From Streptomyces phaeofaciens (GTDB lineage Bacteria > Actinomycetota > Actinomycetes > Streptomycetales > Streptomycetaceae): a DNA stretch of 64,000 nt. Below, piece after piece: positions 7,817-16,800 of this stretch. The stretch is from contig NZ_BMSA01000027.1 in assembly GCF_014648915.1 (NCBI RefSeq), forward strand, positions 62,001 to 126,000, read 5' to 3'. Under the pieces are notes generated by a model. The model saw nothing but the letters and a program-made list of their open reading frames with translations, searched no databases and was not told where the DNA came from. Within the stretch, counting starts at the first letter, position 1. Each line of letters starts with the position of its first letter. Made by a program: the position numbers and the translations under genes.

Positions 7817-9252
7817 TGCGCCGAGCAAAAATCGTCTGCACCCTGGGCCCCGCCACCGACACCTTCGACCAGATCAAAGCCCTGATCGAAGCCGGAATGG
7901 ACGTCGCCCGCCTCAACCTCAGCCACGGCGACCACGCCGAACACGAGGAGCGCTACCGGCACGTACGCAAGGCCTCCGACGACACCGGACGCAGCGTCGG
8001 CCTCCTCGCCGATCTTCAAGGCCCGAAGATCCGCCTCGGCCACTTCGCCGAAGGACCCGTACTCCTCGAACGCGACGACACCTTCACCATCACCGTCGAA
8101 GAAGGCATCGCCGGCGACCGCGAGATCTGCGGCACCACCTACGGCGGACTCGCAGCAGACGTCACCCCCGGCGAACGCATCCTCGTCGACGACGGCAAAG
8201 TCTGCCTCGAAGTGACCACCGTCGACGGCCCCCGCGTCCACACCCGCGTCATCGAGGGCGGCATCGTCTCCGACCACAAGGGCCTCAACCTCCCCGGCGT
8301 CGCCCTCTCCGTCCCCGCCCTCTCCAAAAAAGACGAAGAAGACCTCCGCTGGGCCCTGCGCACCGGCTTCGACGCCATCGCCCTCTCCTTCGTCCGCAGC
8401 GGCAAGGACATCGTCGACGTCCACCGCATCATGGACGACGAAGGGCGCCGACTCCCCGTCATCGCCAAGATCGAAAAGCCCCAGGCCGTCGAGAACATCG
8501 ACGACATCGTCGCCGCCTTCGACGGGATCATGGTCGCGCGAGGCGACCTCGGCGTCGAGATGCCACTGGAACTCGTACCCATCGTCCAAAAACGCGCGAT
8601 CAAACTGGCCAAACGGAACGCCAAACCCGTGATCGTCGCCACCCAGATGCTCGACTCGATGATCGACAACTCCCGCCCCACCCGCGCGGAAGCCTCCGAC
8701 GTCGCCAACGCCGTGATCGACGGCACCGACGCCGTCATGCTCTCCGGCGAGACCAGCGTCGGCAAATACGCCGCCCAGACCGTCCGCACCATGGCGAAGA
8801 TCGTCACGGCGGCCGAAGAGGACATCCTCGCCAAGGGTCTCCCCGCCCTCACCGAAAGCAACAAGCCCCGCACCCAGGGCGGCGCGGTCGCCCGCGCGGC
8901 CGCGGAGATCGGCGACTTCCTCGGCGCGAAATTCCTCGTCGCCTTCACCCAGAGCGGCGACACCGTCCGCCGCCTCTCCCGCTACCGCTCCCCGATCCCC
9001 CTCCTCGCCTTCACCCCGGAACCGGCGACCCGCTCCCAGCTGAACCTGACGTGGGGTGTGGAGACGTTCCTGGGCCCCCACGTGGACTCGACGGACGCGA
9101 TGGTCGACCAGGTGGACGAGCTGCTGTTGCGGTACGGACGGTGCGCGAAGGGAGATGTCGTGGTCATCACGGCGGGGTCGCCTCCCGGGGTGTCGGGCTC
9201 GACGAACCTGGTCCGGGTGCATCACATCGGGGAGGACGACAGTCCCAAGTAG
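7816..9252 (+). CDS. pyk: Pyruvate kinase
   Basis: 478-residue glycolytic enzyme converting phosphoenolpyruvate and ADP to pyruvate and ATP in the cytoplasm. Diagnostic segments run in order: KIVCTLGPATD at the N-terminus, ARLNLSHG, ADLQGPKIRLG, the B-domain segment ILVDDGK, AKIEKPQ (catalytic lysine region), ARGDLGVE, and TQMLDSMI followed by PTRAEASDVANAV. The C-terminal regulatory domain ends after VVITAGSPPG. Length matches type II bacterial pyruvate kinases. The ATG has no Shine-Dalgarno sequence and sits just behind a TAGGCT box, so the message is probably leaderless. Codon choice moves from C-ending to G-ending codons in the last 200 bases. The gene ends three bases from the convergent LAGLIDADG gene. 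Confidence 0.97.
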   Translation: MRRAKIVCTLGPATDTFDQIKALIEAGMDVARLNLSHGDHAEHEERYRHVRKASDDTGRSVGLLADLQGPKIRLGHFAEGPVLLERDDTFTITVEEGIAGDREICGTTYGGLAADVTPGERILVDDGKVCLEVTTVDGPRVHTRVIEGGIVSDHKGLNLPGVALSVPALSKKDEEDLRWALRTGFDAIALSFVRSGKDIVDVHRIMDDEGRRLPVIAKIEKPQAVENIDDIVAAFDGIMVARGDLGVEMPLELVPIVQKRAIKLAKRNAKPVIVATQMLDSMIDNSRPTRAEASDVANAVIDGTDAVMLSGETSVGKYAAQTVRTMAKIVTAAEEDILAKGLPALTESNKPRTQGGAVARAAAEIGDFLGAKFLVAFTQSGDTVRRLSRYRSPIPLLAFTPEPATRSQLNLTWGVETFLGPHVDSTDAMVDQVDELLLRYGRCAKGDVVVITAGSPPGVSGSTNLVRVHHIGEDDSPK

Positions 9253-9255
9253 GGG

Positions 9256-10002
9256 CTAGTGCTTGGGGCCTACGTGGGTGTCCATGAGAGCTACGGCGGC
9301 TCTCTTGGCGATGGAGACGTTCCTGGGGTTCGCCATTCTCCATTCGACGCCCACGCGGTCCAGCGCGTCGGTGAAGAGGCGGATGATGTCGCCCGACAGG
9401 TTGCTGAAGAAGTAGCGCGGATATTCGTAGCGCTTGTGCACACCACCGATGATCTTCTCGGTCCAGTTGGTGATGCGACAGCCGTCGGAGTGGATGAGGC
9501 CGCGGATGAACTCCCAGGGGTGCTCGCGGACGATGGTCTGCTGCCAGGGTTCCAGGGTGATCAGGCGCTCGTGCTTCTTGCCGGGGCCATGTTGTGGGAA
9601 CAGGTGGGGCCAGTGTGCGTAGTAGCCGACTACTGATACGTAGCCCACCGCTTGGACGCGGTACGCGGTGTGTGCGGGACTGATCGCGCGGACGGCTGCT
9701 TCGCAGGCGTCGATGAGGCCGGGCCAGGCATCCGCGCATGCGATGCGGAGGTAGTGGCCGACGCCGCGTGGGTGGGGGCTGATGCACCCGTCACCCAGAT
9801 AGAGGCCGAGTAGGTACGAGTACGCGACTCGGTCGCTCGGCGGGTCGGGTAGCGGGGTGTACATTCGGGGCAGTGGTTCAAGTCGGGTCTGCCAGGAGCG
9901 AATTGCGGCGCGCGACATGCCTGTTTCTCGGCTGACGGAGTTCAGACTGCGCCCCTGCGCAACCAGCGTGAGTGCTCGCTTGCGCGAGCTGACGTCGTAC
10001 AT
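9256..10002 (-). CDS. Free-standing HTH plus LAGLIDADG endonuclease-like protein
   Basis: 248 residues. The N-terminal 45 (VAQGRSLNSVSRETGMSRAA) form a helix-turn-helix resembling transposase/Hin-type DNA-binding domains. Two LAGLIDADG helices follow: LLGLYLGDGCI near residue 65 and FIRGLIHSDGCRI near residue 165. Two such motifs in one chain would form a monomeric homing-endonuclease fold, and both metal-binding acidic positions (GDG, SDG) are kept. It is not inside an intron or intein. Actinobacterial WhiA also joins LAGLIDADG and HTH domains but in the opposite order. It lies next to a tRNA gene on the same strand, separated by a terminator, and converges on pyk with a 3-base gap. Whether it cuts DNA or acts as a regulator is unknown. 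Confidence 0.85.
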   Translation of the reverse strand: MYDVSSRKRALTLVAQGRSLNSVSRETGMSRAAIRSWQTRLEPLPRMYTPLPDPPSDRVAYSYLLGLYLGDGCISPHPRGVGHYLRIACADAWPGLIDACEAAVRAISPAHTAYRVQAVGYVSVVGYYAHWPHLFPQHGPGKKHERLITLEPWQQTIVREHPWEFIRGLIHSDGCRITNWTEKIIGGVHKRYEYPRYFFSNLSGDIIRLFTDALDRVGVEWRMANPRNVSIAKRAAVALMDTHVGPKH

Positions 10003-10042
10003 ATGGACACTCTGTGAGAGTGATCGCCGCGACGCGCACCAA

Positions 10043-10078
10043 AAAGCGGATGTTCACGAGAATGGGAACATCCGCTTT
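10043..10078 (-). terminator. Canonical Rho-independent terminator of the tRNA gene
   Basis: Arms 10066-10078 and 10043-10055 are perfect 13-bp complements around a 10-base loop. On the minus strand the hairpin runs into TTTTT. It lies about 30 bases after the tRNA 3' end and separates it from the LAGLIDADG gene. A classic U-tract terminator is uncommon in Streptomyces. Confidence 0.8.
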
Positions 10079-10093
10079 CCAATGCCGACCTTG

Positions 10094-10198
10094 GAATCCA
10101 AGGAAAAGTGCCCCGGGTCGGACTCGAACCGACACTGTATGGGTTTTGAATCCATTGCCTGCTGCCAATTGGGCTACCGGGGCTCGCAGAATCCAAGG
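10094..10198. repeat. 10-bp direct repeats flanking the tRNA gene
   Basis: GAATCCAAGG occurs at 10094-10103, just past the tRNA 3' end, and again at 10189-10198, just before its 5' end. The left copy is also part of the inverted repeat CCTTGGAATCCAAGG. The direct repeat brackets the tRNA almost exactly, as after an insertion or duplication. Confidence 0.7.
10109..10183 (-). tRNA. tRNA with anticodon CAA (Leu codon UUG) but a short variable loop
   Basis: A 75-nt cloverleaf can be drawn by hand. The 7-bp acceptor stem GCCCCGG/CCGGGGC and the 5-bp T-stem GTCGG/CCGAC are perfect, with T-loop TTCGAGT, D-loop GG, and discriminator A73. The anticodon loop is TTCAAAA, giving anticodon CAA, and its stem has an A-C mismatch at 31-39. 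The variable loop is only five bases (ACAGT), whereas leucine tRNAs are class II with a long variable arm. CCA is not encoded. A minus-strand CTGACA (10253-10248) and TAAGGT (10228-10223) are a weak promoter candidate. It is clearly tRNA-like, but leucine identity and function are uncertain. Confidence 0.8.
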
Positions 10199-10283
10199 TT
10201 TCCCTTGACCCTCCGCGCACCCACCTTACCGCAGCTAGGTAGGCTCTTGTCAGCAGTACCCCTGCCCTGAACGAGGAGCCCAA

Positions 10284-10940
10284 GTGACCGCCCCCGAGTC
10301 GCCCCAGCCCGTAGACGCGCCCGACGACGACAAGTCGCACGTGCCTCCGCTGACGACCCGTGTCGTCATCGCCGAGGACGAGGCCCTGATCCGCCTCGAC
10401 CTCAAAGAGATGCTGGAGGAGGAGGGCTACAGCGTCGTCGGTGAAGCCGGTGACGGCGAGCAGGCGATCGAGCTGGCCCGCGAGCACCAGCCGGATCTCG
10501 TCATCCTCGACGTGAAGATGCCCAAGCTGGACGGTATCTCCGCCGCGGAGAAGATCGCCGAGGAGCGGATCGCCCCGGTCCTGATGCTCACGGCTTTCTC
10601 GCAGCGCGACCTGGTGGAGCGGGCGCGTGACGCCGGTGCCATGGCGTATCTGGTGAAGCCGTTCAGCAAGAGTGATGTGGTGCCGGCGATCGAGATGGCT
10701 GTCTCGCGGTTCACGGAGCTGAAGGAGTTGGAGCGGGAGGTCGCCGACCTGACGCTTCGGCTGGAGACGCGGAAGCTGGTCGACCGGGCGAAGTCGATTC
10801 TTCAGACGGAGTACGGGCTGACGGAGCCGGCGGCGTTCCGGTGGATCCAGAAGACGTCGATGGACCGTCGGATGTCGATGCAGCAGGTGGCCGAGGCGGT
10901 CATCGAGGATGCCGAGGAGAAGAAGGCGTCCAAGGGCTGA
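10284..10940 (+). CDS. pdtaR: Two-component response regulator with ANTAR RNA-binding domain, PdtaR-like
   Basis: 218 residues. The receiver domain covers residues 26-145: acidic pocket E31-D32, phosphoacceptor D76 in VILDVKMP, and conserved K125 in YLVKPF. The C-terminal ANTAR domain (about 150-208; ETRKLVDRAKSILQ and AFRWIQKTSMDRRMSM) binds paired RNA hairpins and acts as an antiterminator in characterised members such as mycobacterial PdtaR. An extra disordered 25-residue N-terminus is present. GTG is chosen because GAGGAG lies five bases upstream. No cognate histidine kinase is adjacent. A strong shared hairpin separates it from the convergent liv operon. Confidence 0.92.
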   Translation: MTAPESPQPVDAPDDDKSHVPPLTTRVVIAEDEALIRLDLKEMLEEEGYSVVGEAGDGEQAIELAREHQPDLVILDVKMPKLDGISAAEKIAEERIAPVLMLTAFSQRDLVERARDAGAMAYLVKPFSKSDVVPAIEMAVSRFTELKELEREVADLTLRLETRKLVDRAKSILQTEYGLTEPAAFRWIQKTSMDRRMSMQQVAEAVIEDAEEKKASKG

Positions 10941-10966
10941 GCAGGCTGAGCCCTTTCACACAGACG

Positions 10967-11003
10967 ACGAGGCCCGCGCCCGGAGAAGGGGCGCGGGCCT
11001 CGT
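10967..11003. terminator. Bidirectional terminator between pdtaR and livF
   Basis: Perfect 15-bp stem, arms 10967-10981 and 10989-11003, with a 7-base loop, between two convergent genes. Confidence 0.85.
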
Positions 11004-11024
11004 GGCTGTCCGGGGACGGGTGGG

Positions 11025-11737
11025 TCAGTCCTCGCCGAGGTAGGCCTTGCGGACGGACTCGTCGTGCAGGAGGTCCTGTCCGGTGCCGGAGAGGACGATG
11101 TTGCCGACCTCCATGACGTGGCCGTGGTCGGCCAGGGACAGGGCTGCCTGGGCGTTCTGCTCGATGAGCAGGATGGTCATGCCCTGGGACTTGAGTTCGG
11201 CGATGGTCGCCATGATCTTCTGCATCATGATGGGGGACAGGCCCATGGAGGGCTCGTCCAGCATCAGCAGCTTGGGCTGGGACATGAGCGCGCGGCCCAT
11301 CGCCAGCATCTGCTGCTCGCCGCCGGAGAGGGTTCCGGCGGCCTGCTTGCGGCGCTCTCCCAGGATGGGGAAGAGGTCGTAGGCGCGCTGGATGTCCTTC
11401 TCGATGCCTGCCTTGTCGCTGCGGAGGAAGGCGCCGAGGCGGAGGTTGTCCTCGATCGTCATGCGCGGGAAGATGTGCCGCCCCTCGGGGGAGTGGGCGA
11501 GCCCCAGGGAGACGATGTCGTGGGCCGGGATCTTCTTCAGCGACTTGCCGTTGAATTTGATCTGGCCGCCGACGGGCTTGAGCAGGCCCGAGAGGGTGCG
11601 CAGGGTGGTCGTCTTGCCGGCGCCGTTGGTGCCGATCAGGGTGACGACCTCGCCGGCCTCGACCTTGAACGAGATGCCCTTGACGGCCTCGATCTTGCCG
11701 TAGGCGACCCGGAGGTCCTCGACTTCGAGCAGTGCGG

Positions 11738-11741
<4 letters not shown>
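11025..11741 (-). CDS. livF: Branched-chain amino acid ABC transporter ATP-binding protein LivF
   Basis: 238-residue ATPase that energises uptake, paired with LivG under the LivH/LivM permeases on the cytoplasmic face. Walker A GTNGAGKTT is near residue 38, the signature LSGGEQQMLAMGRAL precedes Walker B LLMLDEPSMGLSP, and the H-loop region reads LLIEQNA. The length is normal for LivF, which lacks the C-terminal extension of LivG. Its ATG overlaps the livG stop (ATGA), and it is the last gene of the operon. The family also transports amides, urea and other amino acids, so the exact substrate is not fixed by sequence. Confidence 0.93.
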
Positions 11742-12688
<947 letters not shown>

Positions 12689-12693
12689 GGTGG

Positions 12694-14526
12694 TCAGGCC
12701 CCTGCCTTCGTCAGGACGGTGGGAGCTTCCGCCTCTTCGTGGAACTCGAGCTGACGGCGCCGGTTGGGGATCATGCCTTCCGGACGGAAGCGCATCAGCA
12801 GGATGAGGGCGAGGCCGAAGGCGAAGAGCTGGTAGTCGCCGAGGAACTGGAGCTTGTTGGGGATGAGGAAGAGCAGCGAGGCGCCGATGAGGGGGCCGCT
12901 GATGGTGCCCATGCCGCCGAGGACGACCGCGGCGAGGAGGAAGGCGGAGTTGGGCGGGATGGGGCCGGCGAAGAGGTACTGCTCGGGGGTCACGGTGTAG
13001 GTGACGTGGGCCTGGATGGTGCCGGCGAGGCCGGCGAGGGAGGCGCCGACGGCGAAGGCGATGAGCTTGACGCGGAAGCCGTTGATGCCCATGGCGAGGG
13101 CGGCGGTCTCGTCCTCGCGGATGGCGACCCAGGCGCGGCCGATGCGGGAGTCGCCGCTGCGTCGGAACACGAGGACGACGACGGCGGTGACGAGGAGCAT
13201 CAGGAAGAAGTAGTTGGCGAAGCGGCCGATGGAGAAGCCGCCGATGTCGTGCACGGCGCCGAAGTCGAATCCGAGGACGTCGAGGTTCGGGATGGAGGAG
13301 ATGCCGTTGGAGCCGTTGGTGATGTCGGGTCCGGAGGTGCCGTCGAGGTTGTTGGCGGTGATCCGGAAGATCTCTCCGAAGCCGAGGGTGACGATGGCGA
13401 GGTAGTCGCCGCGCAGGCGGAGGGTGGGGGCGCCGATGAGGACGCCGAAGACCAGGGATGCGCCGGCGCCGACGAGCGCTGCGGCCCAGAAGGGCAGGTG
13501 CAGGTCGAAGGGCGAGCTGGGGGAGCCGGAGACCATGGCGGCGGCGTAGGCGCCGACGCCGAGGAAGGCGACGTATCCGAGGTCGAGGAGGCCGGCGAGG
13601 CCGACGACGATGTTCAGGCCGAGGGCGACGGTGGCGAAGATGAGGATGTAGACGCCGAGGGTCGCGTACTGGTCGTCGGTCTGGGTGAAGGGGAACAGTG
13701 CCGCTGCGACGAAGGCGCCGCAGGTGGTGATGTTCTGGTGCCGGGCGGTGATCTGGCTTGCCTGGGCGACGAGGCCGGACTTGCCGAGGGCGGCGAAGCC
13801 GAGGCCGACGGTGATGAGGAAGCCGATGAAGAGTTCGTCGTACTCGGTGCCGATGCCGTAGGTGAAGACGGTGAGGCCGATGGCGAGGACGGCGACGATG
13901 ATCAGGATCTCGGCGTACGAGGGGAGCGCGCCGACCGGGCGGGCGGTGCCGGAGGAGAAGGCGGCCTTGACGGTCTGCCACTGGTGGGCGGCTTTGTGCT
14001 TGTTGTGCTCCCACGACGTGTCGTCGGGGTCGATCGGGTCGGGCGTGGGGTGCTCGAAGGGCAGGGCCAGGGCGCCGAGGAGGGCGGTGAGGCTGCCGAG
14101 GGCGGCGATGTAGCCGCCGGGCTCGAGGTTGACGGCGCCGCCGAGGTCGACGCTGATGGCGAGGACCGTGTACCAGGTGGTGGCGAAGGTGGCGAGGGCG
14201 GCGAACTTGATGGCTCCGTCGGCGCCGGCGGGGATGAGCCAGCCGAGGCCCTTGACGCCGTAGGAGGCGAGACAGAACAGGGTGGTGAGGATGGCGCCGA
14301 TCAGGACGAGGACCTGGAGGCCGCCGGGGTAGCCGTAGACGGTGAGGTCGCCGGGGAAGGCGGAGGTCCAGGTCCAGGCGAGGAAGGTGGAGATGATGGT
14401 GAGGGCGGCGCCGCCGGTGGCGAGGGCGCGGGCGGTGTTCGCCGGTATGGCGATGAGGCCTGCGAGGGCGGTGCCGGTGGTGCCCGCGGTCTCGGGCGCG
14501 GTGGTCTGTGTGGTCATCGGTGTCAC
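12694..14526 (-). CDS. livM: Branched-chain amino acid ABC transporter permease LivM, N-terminally extended
   Basis: 610-residue inner-membrane permease. The conserved LivM core occupies roughly residues 275-590 (LNIVVGLAGLLDLGYVAFLGVGAY, then APTLRLRGDYLAIVTLGFGEIFR, the EAA-like AWVAIREDETAALAMGIN, and GGMGTISGPLIGA), giving about eight to ten helices. The first 270 residues add several more hydrophobic segments and a charged loop (about 155-195), so the protein is far longer than the usual 320-430. The start is either GTG 14526, overlapping the livH stop, or ATG 14517 three codons inside. It partners LivH in the membrane channel. Confidence 0.9.
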   Translation of the reverse strand: MTPMTTQTTAPETAGTTGTALAGLIAIPANTARALATGGAALTIISTFLAWTWTSAFPGDLTVYGYPGGLQVLVLIGAILTTLFCLASYGVKGLGWLIPAGADGAIKFAALATFATTWYTVLAISVDLGGAVNLEPGGYIAALGSLTALLGALALPFEHPTPDPIDPDDTSWEHNKHKAAHQWQTVKAAFSSGTARPVGALPSYAEILIIVAVLAIGLTVFTYGIGTEYDELFIGFLITVGLGFAALGKSGLVAQASQITARHQNITTCGAFVAAALFPFTQTDDQYATLGVYILIFATVALGLNIVVGLAGLLDLGYVAFLGVGAYAAAMVSGSPSSPFDLHLPFWAAALVGAGASLVFGVLIGAPTLRLRGDYLAIVTLGFGEIFRITANNLDGTSGPDITNGSNGISSIPNLDVLGFDFGAVHDIGGFSIGRFANYFFLMLLVTAVVVLVFRRSGDSRIGRAWVAIREDETAALAMGINGFRVKLIAFAVGASLAGLAGTIQAHVTYTVTPEQYLFAGPIPPNSAFLLAAVVLGGMGTISGPLIGASLLFLIPNKLQFLGDYQLFAFGLALILLMRFRPEGMIPNRRRQLEFHEEAEAPTVLTKAGA

Positions 14527-15455
14527 GCCCTGTCCGCGACGCGCTCGCCGAGCAGCCCCTGGGGCCGCAGGAGGAGCACGAGGATGAGGAGTACGAAGGC
14601 CCAGACGTCGGCCCAGGACTGGCTGCCGAACTGCTCCATGCCGGGGATGTCGGCGATGTAGGCGGTGGCGAGGGTCTCGGCGATGCCGAGGACGACGCCG
14701 CCGATCATGGCGCCGTAGATGTTGCCGATGCCGCCGAGGACGGCCGCGGTGAATGCCTTGAGGCCGAGGATGAAGCCCATGCGGAAGTCGATCTGGCCGT
14801 ACTTGAGGCCGTAGGCGACGGCACCGATGGCGGCGAACGCGGCGCCGAGGGCGAAGGCGATCACGATGATGCGGTCGGTGTTGACGCCCATGAGCTTGGC
14901 GGTGTCGGGGTCCTGGGCGGTGGCCTGCATGCCTCGGCCGGTGCGGGTCTTCATGACGAAGTACGCGAGGACGGCCATGCTGATGGGGGCGGCGACGAGG
15001 AGGAAGATGTCACCGGTCTGGATGGTGACGCTGCCGATCTCGAAGGGGCCGCCTTCGATCTGGGGGAAGACGCGGGCGGACTTGGCCTCGGGGTACCAGG
15101 CCCAGACGGCCTGCTGGAGGGCGAGGGAGAGGCCGATGGCGGTGATGAGCGGGGCGAGGCGGGGTGCGTTGCGCAGCGGGCGGTAGGCGAACCGTTCCGC
15201 TCCCACGGCGACGGTCACGGAGACCATCACGGCGCCGAACAGCATCAGTGGCAGGGCGATCGCCATGCTGGTGCCGTCGGGCAGTACGTACACGTAGACC
15301 GTGAGAGCGCCGAACGCTCCGGTCATGAAGATCTCGCCGTGGGCGAAGTTGATGAGCTGGACAATGCCATAGACCATTGTGTAGCCGATGGCGACAAGGC
15401 CGTACATGGATCCCAGTAGCAGGCCGTTGACCAGCTGCTGCGGCAGTTCGTTCAC
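14523..15455 (-). CDS. livH: Branched-chain amino acid ABC transporter permease LivH
   Basis: 310-residue permease with about eight transmembrane helices. Family segments are LLLGSMYGLVAIGYTMVYGI at the N-terminus, LINFAHGEIFM, the EAA-like RTGRGMQATAQDPDTAKLMGVN, and KAFTAAVLGGIGNIYGAMIGG near the C-terminus. GTG 15455 is chosen because GGAGG lies seven bases upstream, and the hydrophobic family start follows directly; longer in-frame starts encode only low-complexity residues. The gene overlaps livM and is separated from livK by 115 bases containing a stable hairpin. Confidence 0.93.
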   Translation of the reverse strand: MNELPQQLVNGLLLGSMYGLVAIGYTMVYGIVQLINFAHGEIFMTGAFGALTVYVYVLPDGTSMAIALPLMLFGAVMVSVTVAVGAERFAYRPLRNAPRLAPLITAIGLSLALQQAVWAWYPEAKSARVFPQIEGGPFEIGSVTIQTGDIFLLVAAPISMAVLAYFVMKTRTGRGMQATAQDPDTAKLMGVNTDRIIVIAFALGAAFAAIGAVAYGLKYGQIDFRMGFILGLKAFTAAVLGGIGNIYGAMIGGVVLGIAETLATAYIADIPGMEQFGSQSWADVWAFVLLILVLLLRPQGLLGERVADRA

Positions 15456-15509
15456 CGCATGTCCTCCGAGACGGTTCGGATGTTTCGACGGGTGGGGCCG
15501 GATGCGAGT

Positions 15510-15545
15510 CCGCGCGGGGCGCCAGTGGAACAGCGCCCCGCGCGG
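15510..15545 (-). terminator. Intercistronic hairpin between livK and livH
   Basis: Perfect 12-bp GC-only stem, arms 15510-15521 and 15534-15545, between the binding-protein gene and the permease genes. Such hairpins often act as partial terminators or 3' stabilisers that keep the binding protein in excess (inference). Confidence 0.65.
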
Positions 15546-15570
15546 CTCAGGAGTGGTGCGGGTGGTGGGG

Positions 15571-16800
15571 TCAGCCGGAGTAGGTTCCCGACTTGACGGC
15601 CTTCCAGGCACCGTTCTCGACGGCGTAGACGGTGAGCTGCTTGTTGGTGGCGTCACCGAACTCGTCGAAGGAGACCTTGCCGGTCACACCGTCGAAGGAG
15701 ACGTTCTGGACGGCGGCGGTGACCTTGGCGCGGGCGTCGTCGGGCAGCTTGCCGCCGTTGTCGTCGACGACCTTCTTGACGGCCTCGATGATCGACCAGG
15801 CGGAGTCGTAGGAGTAGCCGCCGTAGGCCGCGTAGTCCTCCTTGTAGTTGGCGGCCTTGTAGTTGGCCACGAACTCCTTGGCGGAGGGCAGGTCCTCGAC
15901 GGGGGCGCCGACGGAGGTGGCGAGGTCGCCGGACGCGCCGCTGCCGGCGAGCTTGATGAAGTCCTCGGCGTAGATGCCGTCGCCGCCGACGAGCGGGATC
16001 TTGGCGCCGGCGTCCTTGATCTGCTTGCTGAGCGGGCCGGCCTGCGGGTATTCGCCGCCGTAGTAGACGACGTCGGCGCCGGAGTTCTTGACCTCGGTGG
16101 CGACGGCGGAGAAGTCCTTGGCGTCGGGGTTGATGTGCTGGGTGCCGACGACCTTGCCACCGAGCTTCTTGAACTCGGCGGTGAAGGTGGCGGCGAGGCC
16201 GGCGCCGTAGGTCTTCTTGTCGTCGATGACGAAGACCTTCTTCTTCTTCGCGTCGTTGTAGACGTACTGCGCGGCGAAGGGGCCCTGGATGGCGTCCGTG
16301 GTCGCGGTGCGGAAGTACGACGTGTACGGGCGCTTCTTGGTCTTGGCCCAGTCGGTGCCCTGGGTGAGCGCCGGGTTGGTGTTGGCCGGGGAGACCTCGA
16401 CCAGCTTGGCGTCGTCGAAGACCTTCTGCATGGATTCGGCGACGGAGGAGTTCAGCGGGCCGACGACGCCGAGGACGGACTTGTCCGCGACGAGGGCGGT
16501 GGCGTTCTGCTGGCCGGCGGAGGGCTGGGCCTGGTCGTCCTTGGCGACGATCTTGAAGGTGACGCCCTCGACGAACTTCTGCTTGTTGGCCGTGTTGGCG
16601 GCCAGGTCCACGGAGTTCTTGATGCCGAGGCCCAGCGCGGACAGGTCGCCGGTGAGCGGGGCGTCCACGCCGATGGTGACGACGGTGCCGCCGCTGTCGG
16701 AGCCCTTGTCGCCGCCGCTGTCGCGCGAACCGCAGGCGGTGAGGGTGAGAGCTCCGGCGGACAGCGCGGCGGTGATGGCGATGAGCGAACGTTGACGCAC
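15571..16800 (-). CDS. livK: Branched-chain amino acid ABC transporter substrate-binding lipoprotein LivK
   Basis: 409-residue extracytoplasmic binding protein of the leucine/isoleucine/valine family (type I periplasmic fold). It starts MRQRSLIAITAALSAGA and has lipobox LTAC, so it is anchored by a diacylglyceryl cysteine on the outer face of the membrane. After a G/S/D-rich linker come VVTIGVDAPLTGDLSALG and GVVGPLNSSVAESM, both ligand-site regions, then the second lobe. GTG is chosen because AAAGGA precedes it and the signal peptide begins there; a longer upstream frame lacks a signal. It heads the livKHMGF operon. A perfect 16-bp palindrome lies about 250 bases upstream. Confidence 0.93.
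   Translation of the reverse strand: MRQRSLIAITAALSAGALTLTACGSRDSGGDKGSDSGGTVVTIGVDAPLTGDLSALGLGIKNSVDLAANTANKQKFVEGVTFKIVAKDDQAQPSAGQQNATALVADKSVLGVVGPLNSSVAESMQKVFDDAKLVEVSPANTNPALTQGTDWAKTKKRPYTSYFRTATTDAIQGPFAAQYVYNDAKKKKVFVIDDKKTYGAGLAATFTAEFKKLGGKVVGTQHINPDAKDFSAVATEVKNSGADVVYYGGEYPQAGPLSKQIKDAGAKIPLVGGDGIYAEDFIKLAGSGASGDLATSVGAPVEDLPSAKEFVANYKAANYKEDYAAYGGYSYDSAWSIIEAVKKVVDDNGGKLPDDARAKVTAAVQNVSFDGVTGKVSFDEFGDATNKQLTVYAVENGAWKAVKSGTYSG

Noticed and set aside
10109..10183. tRNA gene as an integration site of a mobile element
   Set aside because: No integrase or attachment repeat of the 3' tRNA end is found within the window; only the LAGLIDADG gene is adjacent.
12694..14526. livM considered as two fused genes or a frameshift
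   Set aside because: The frame is continuous with membrane-type composition throughout and overlaps livH at its start, so a single extended protein is the simplest reading.
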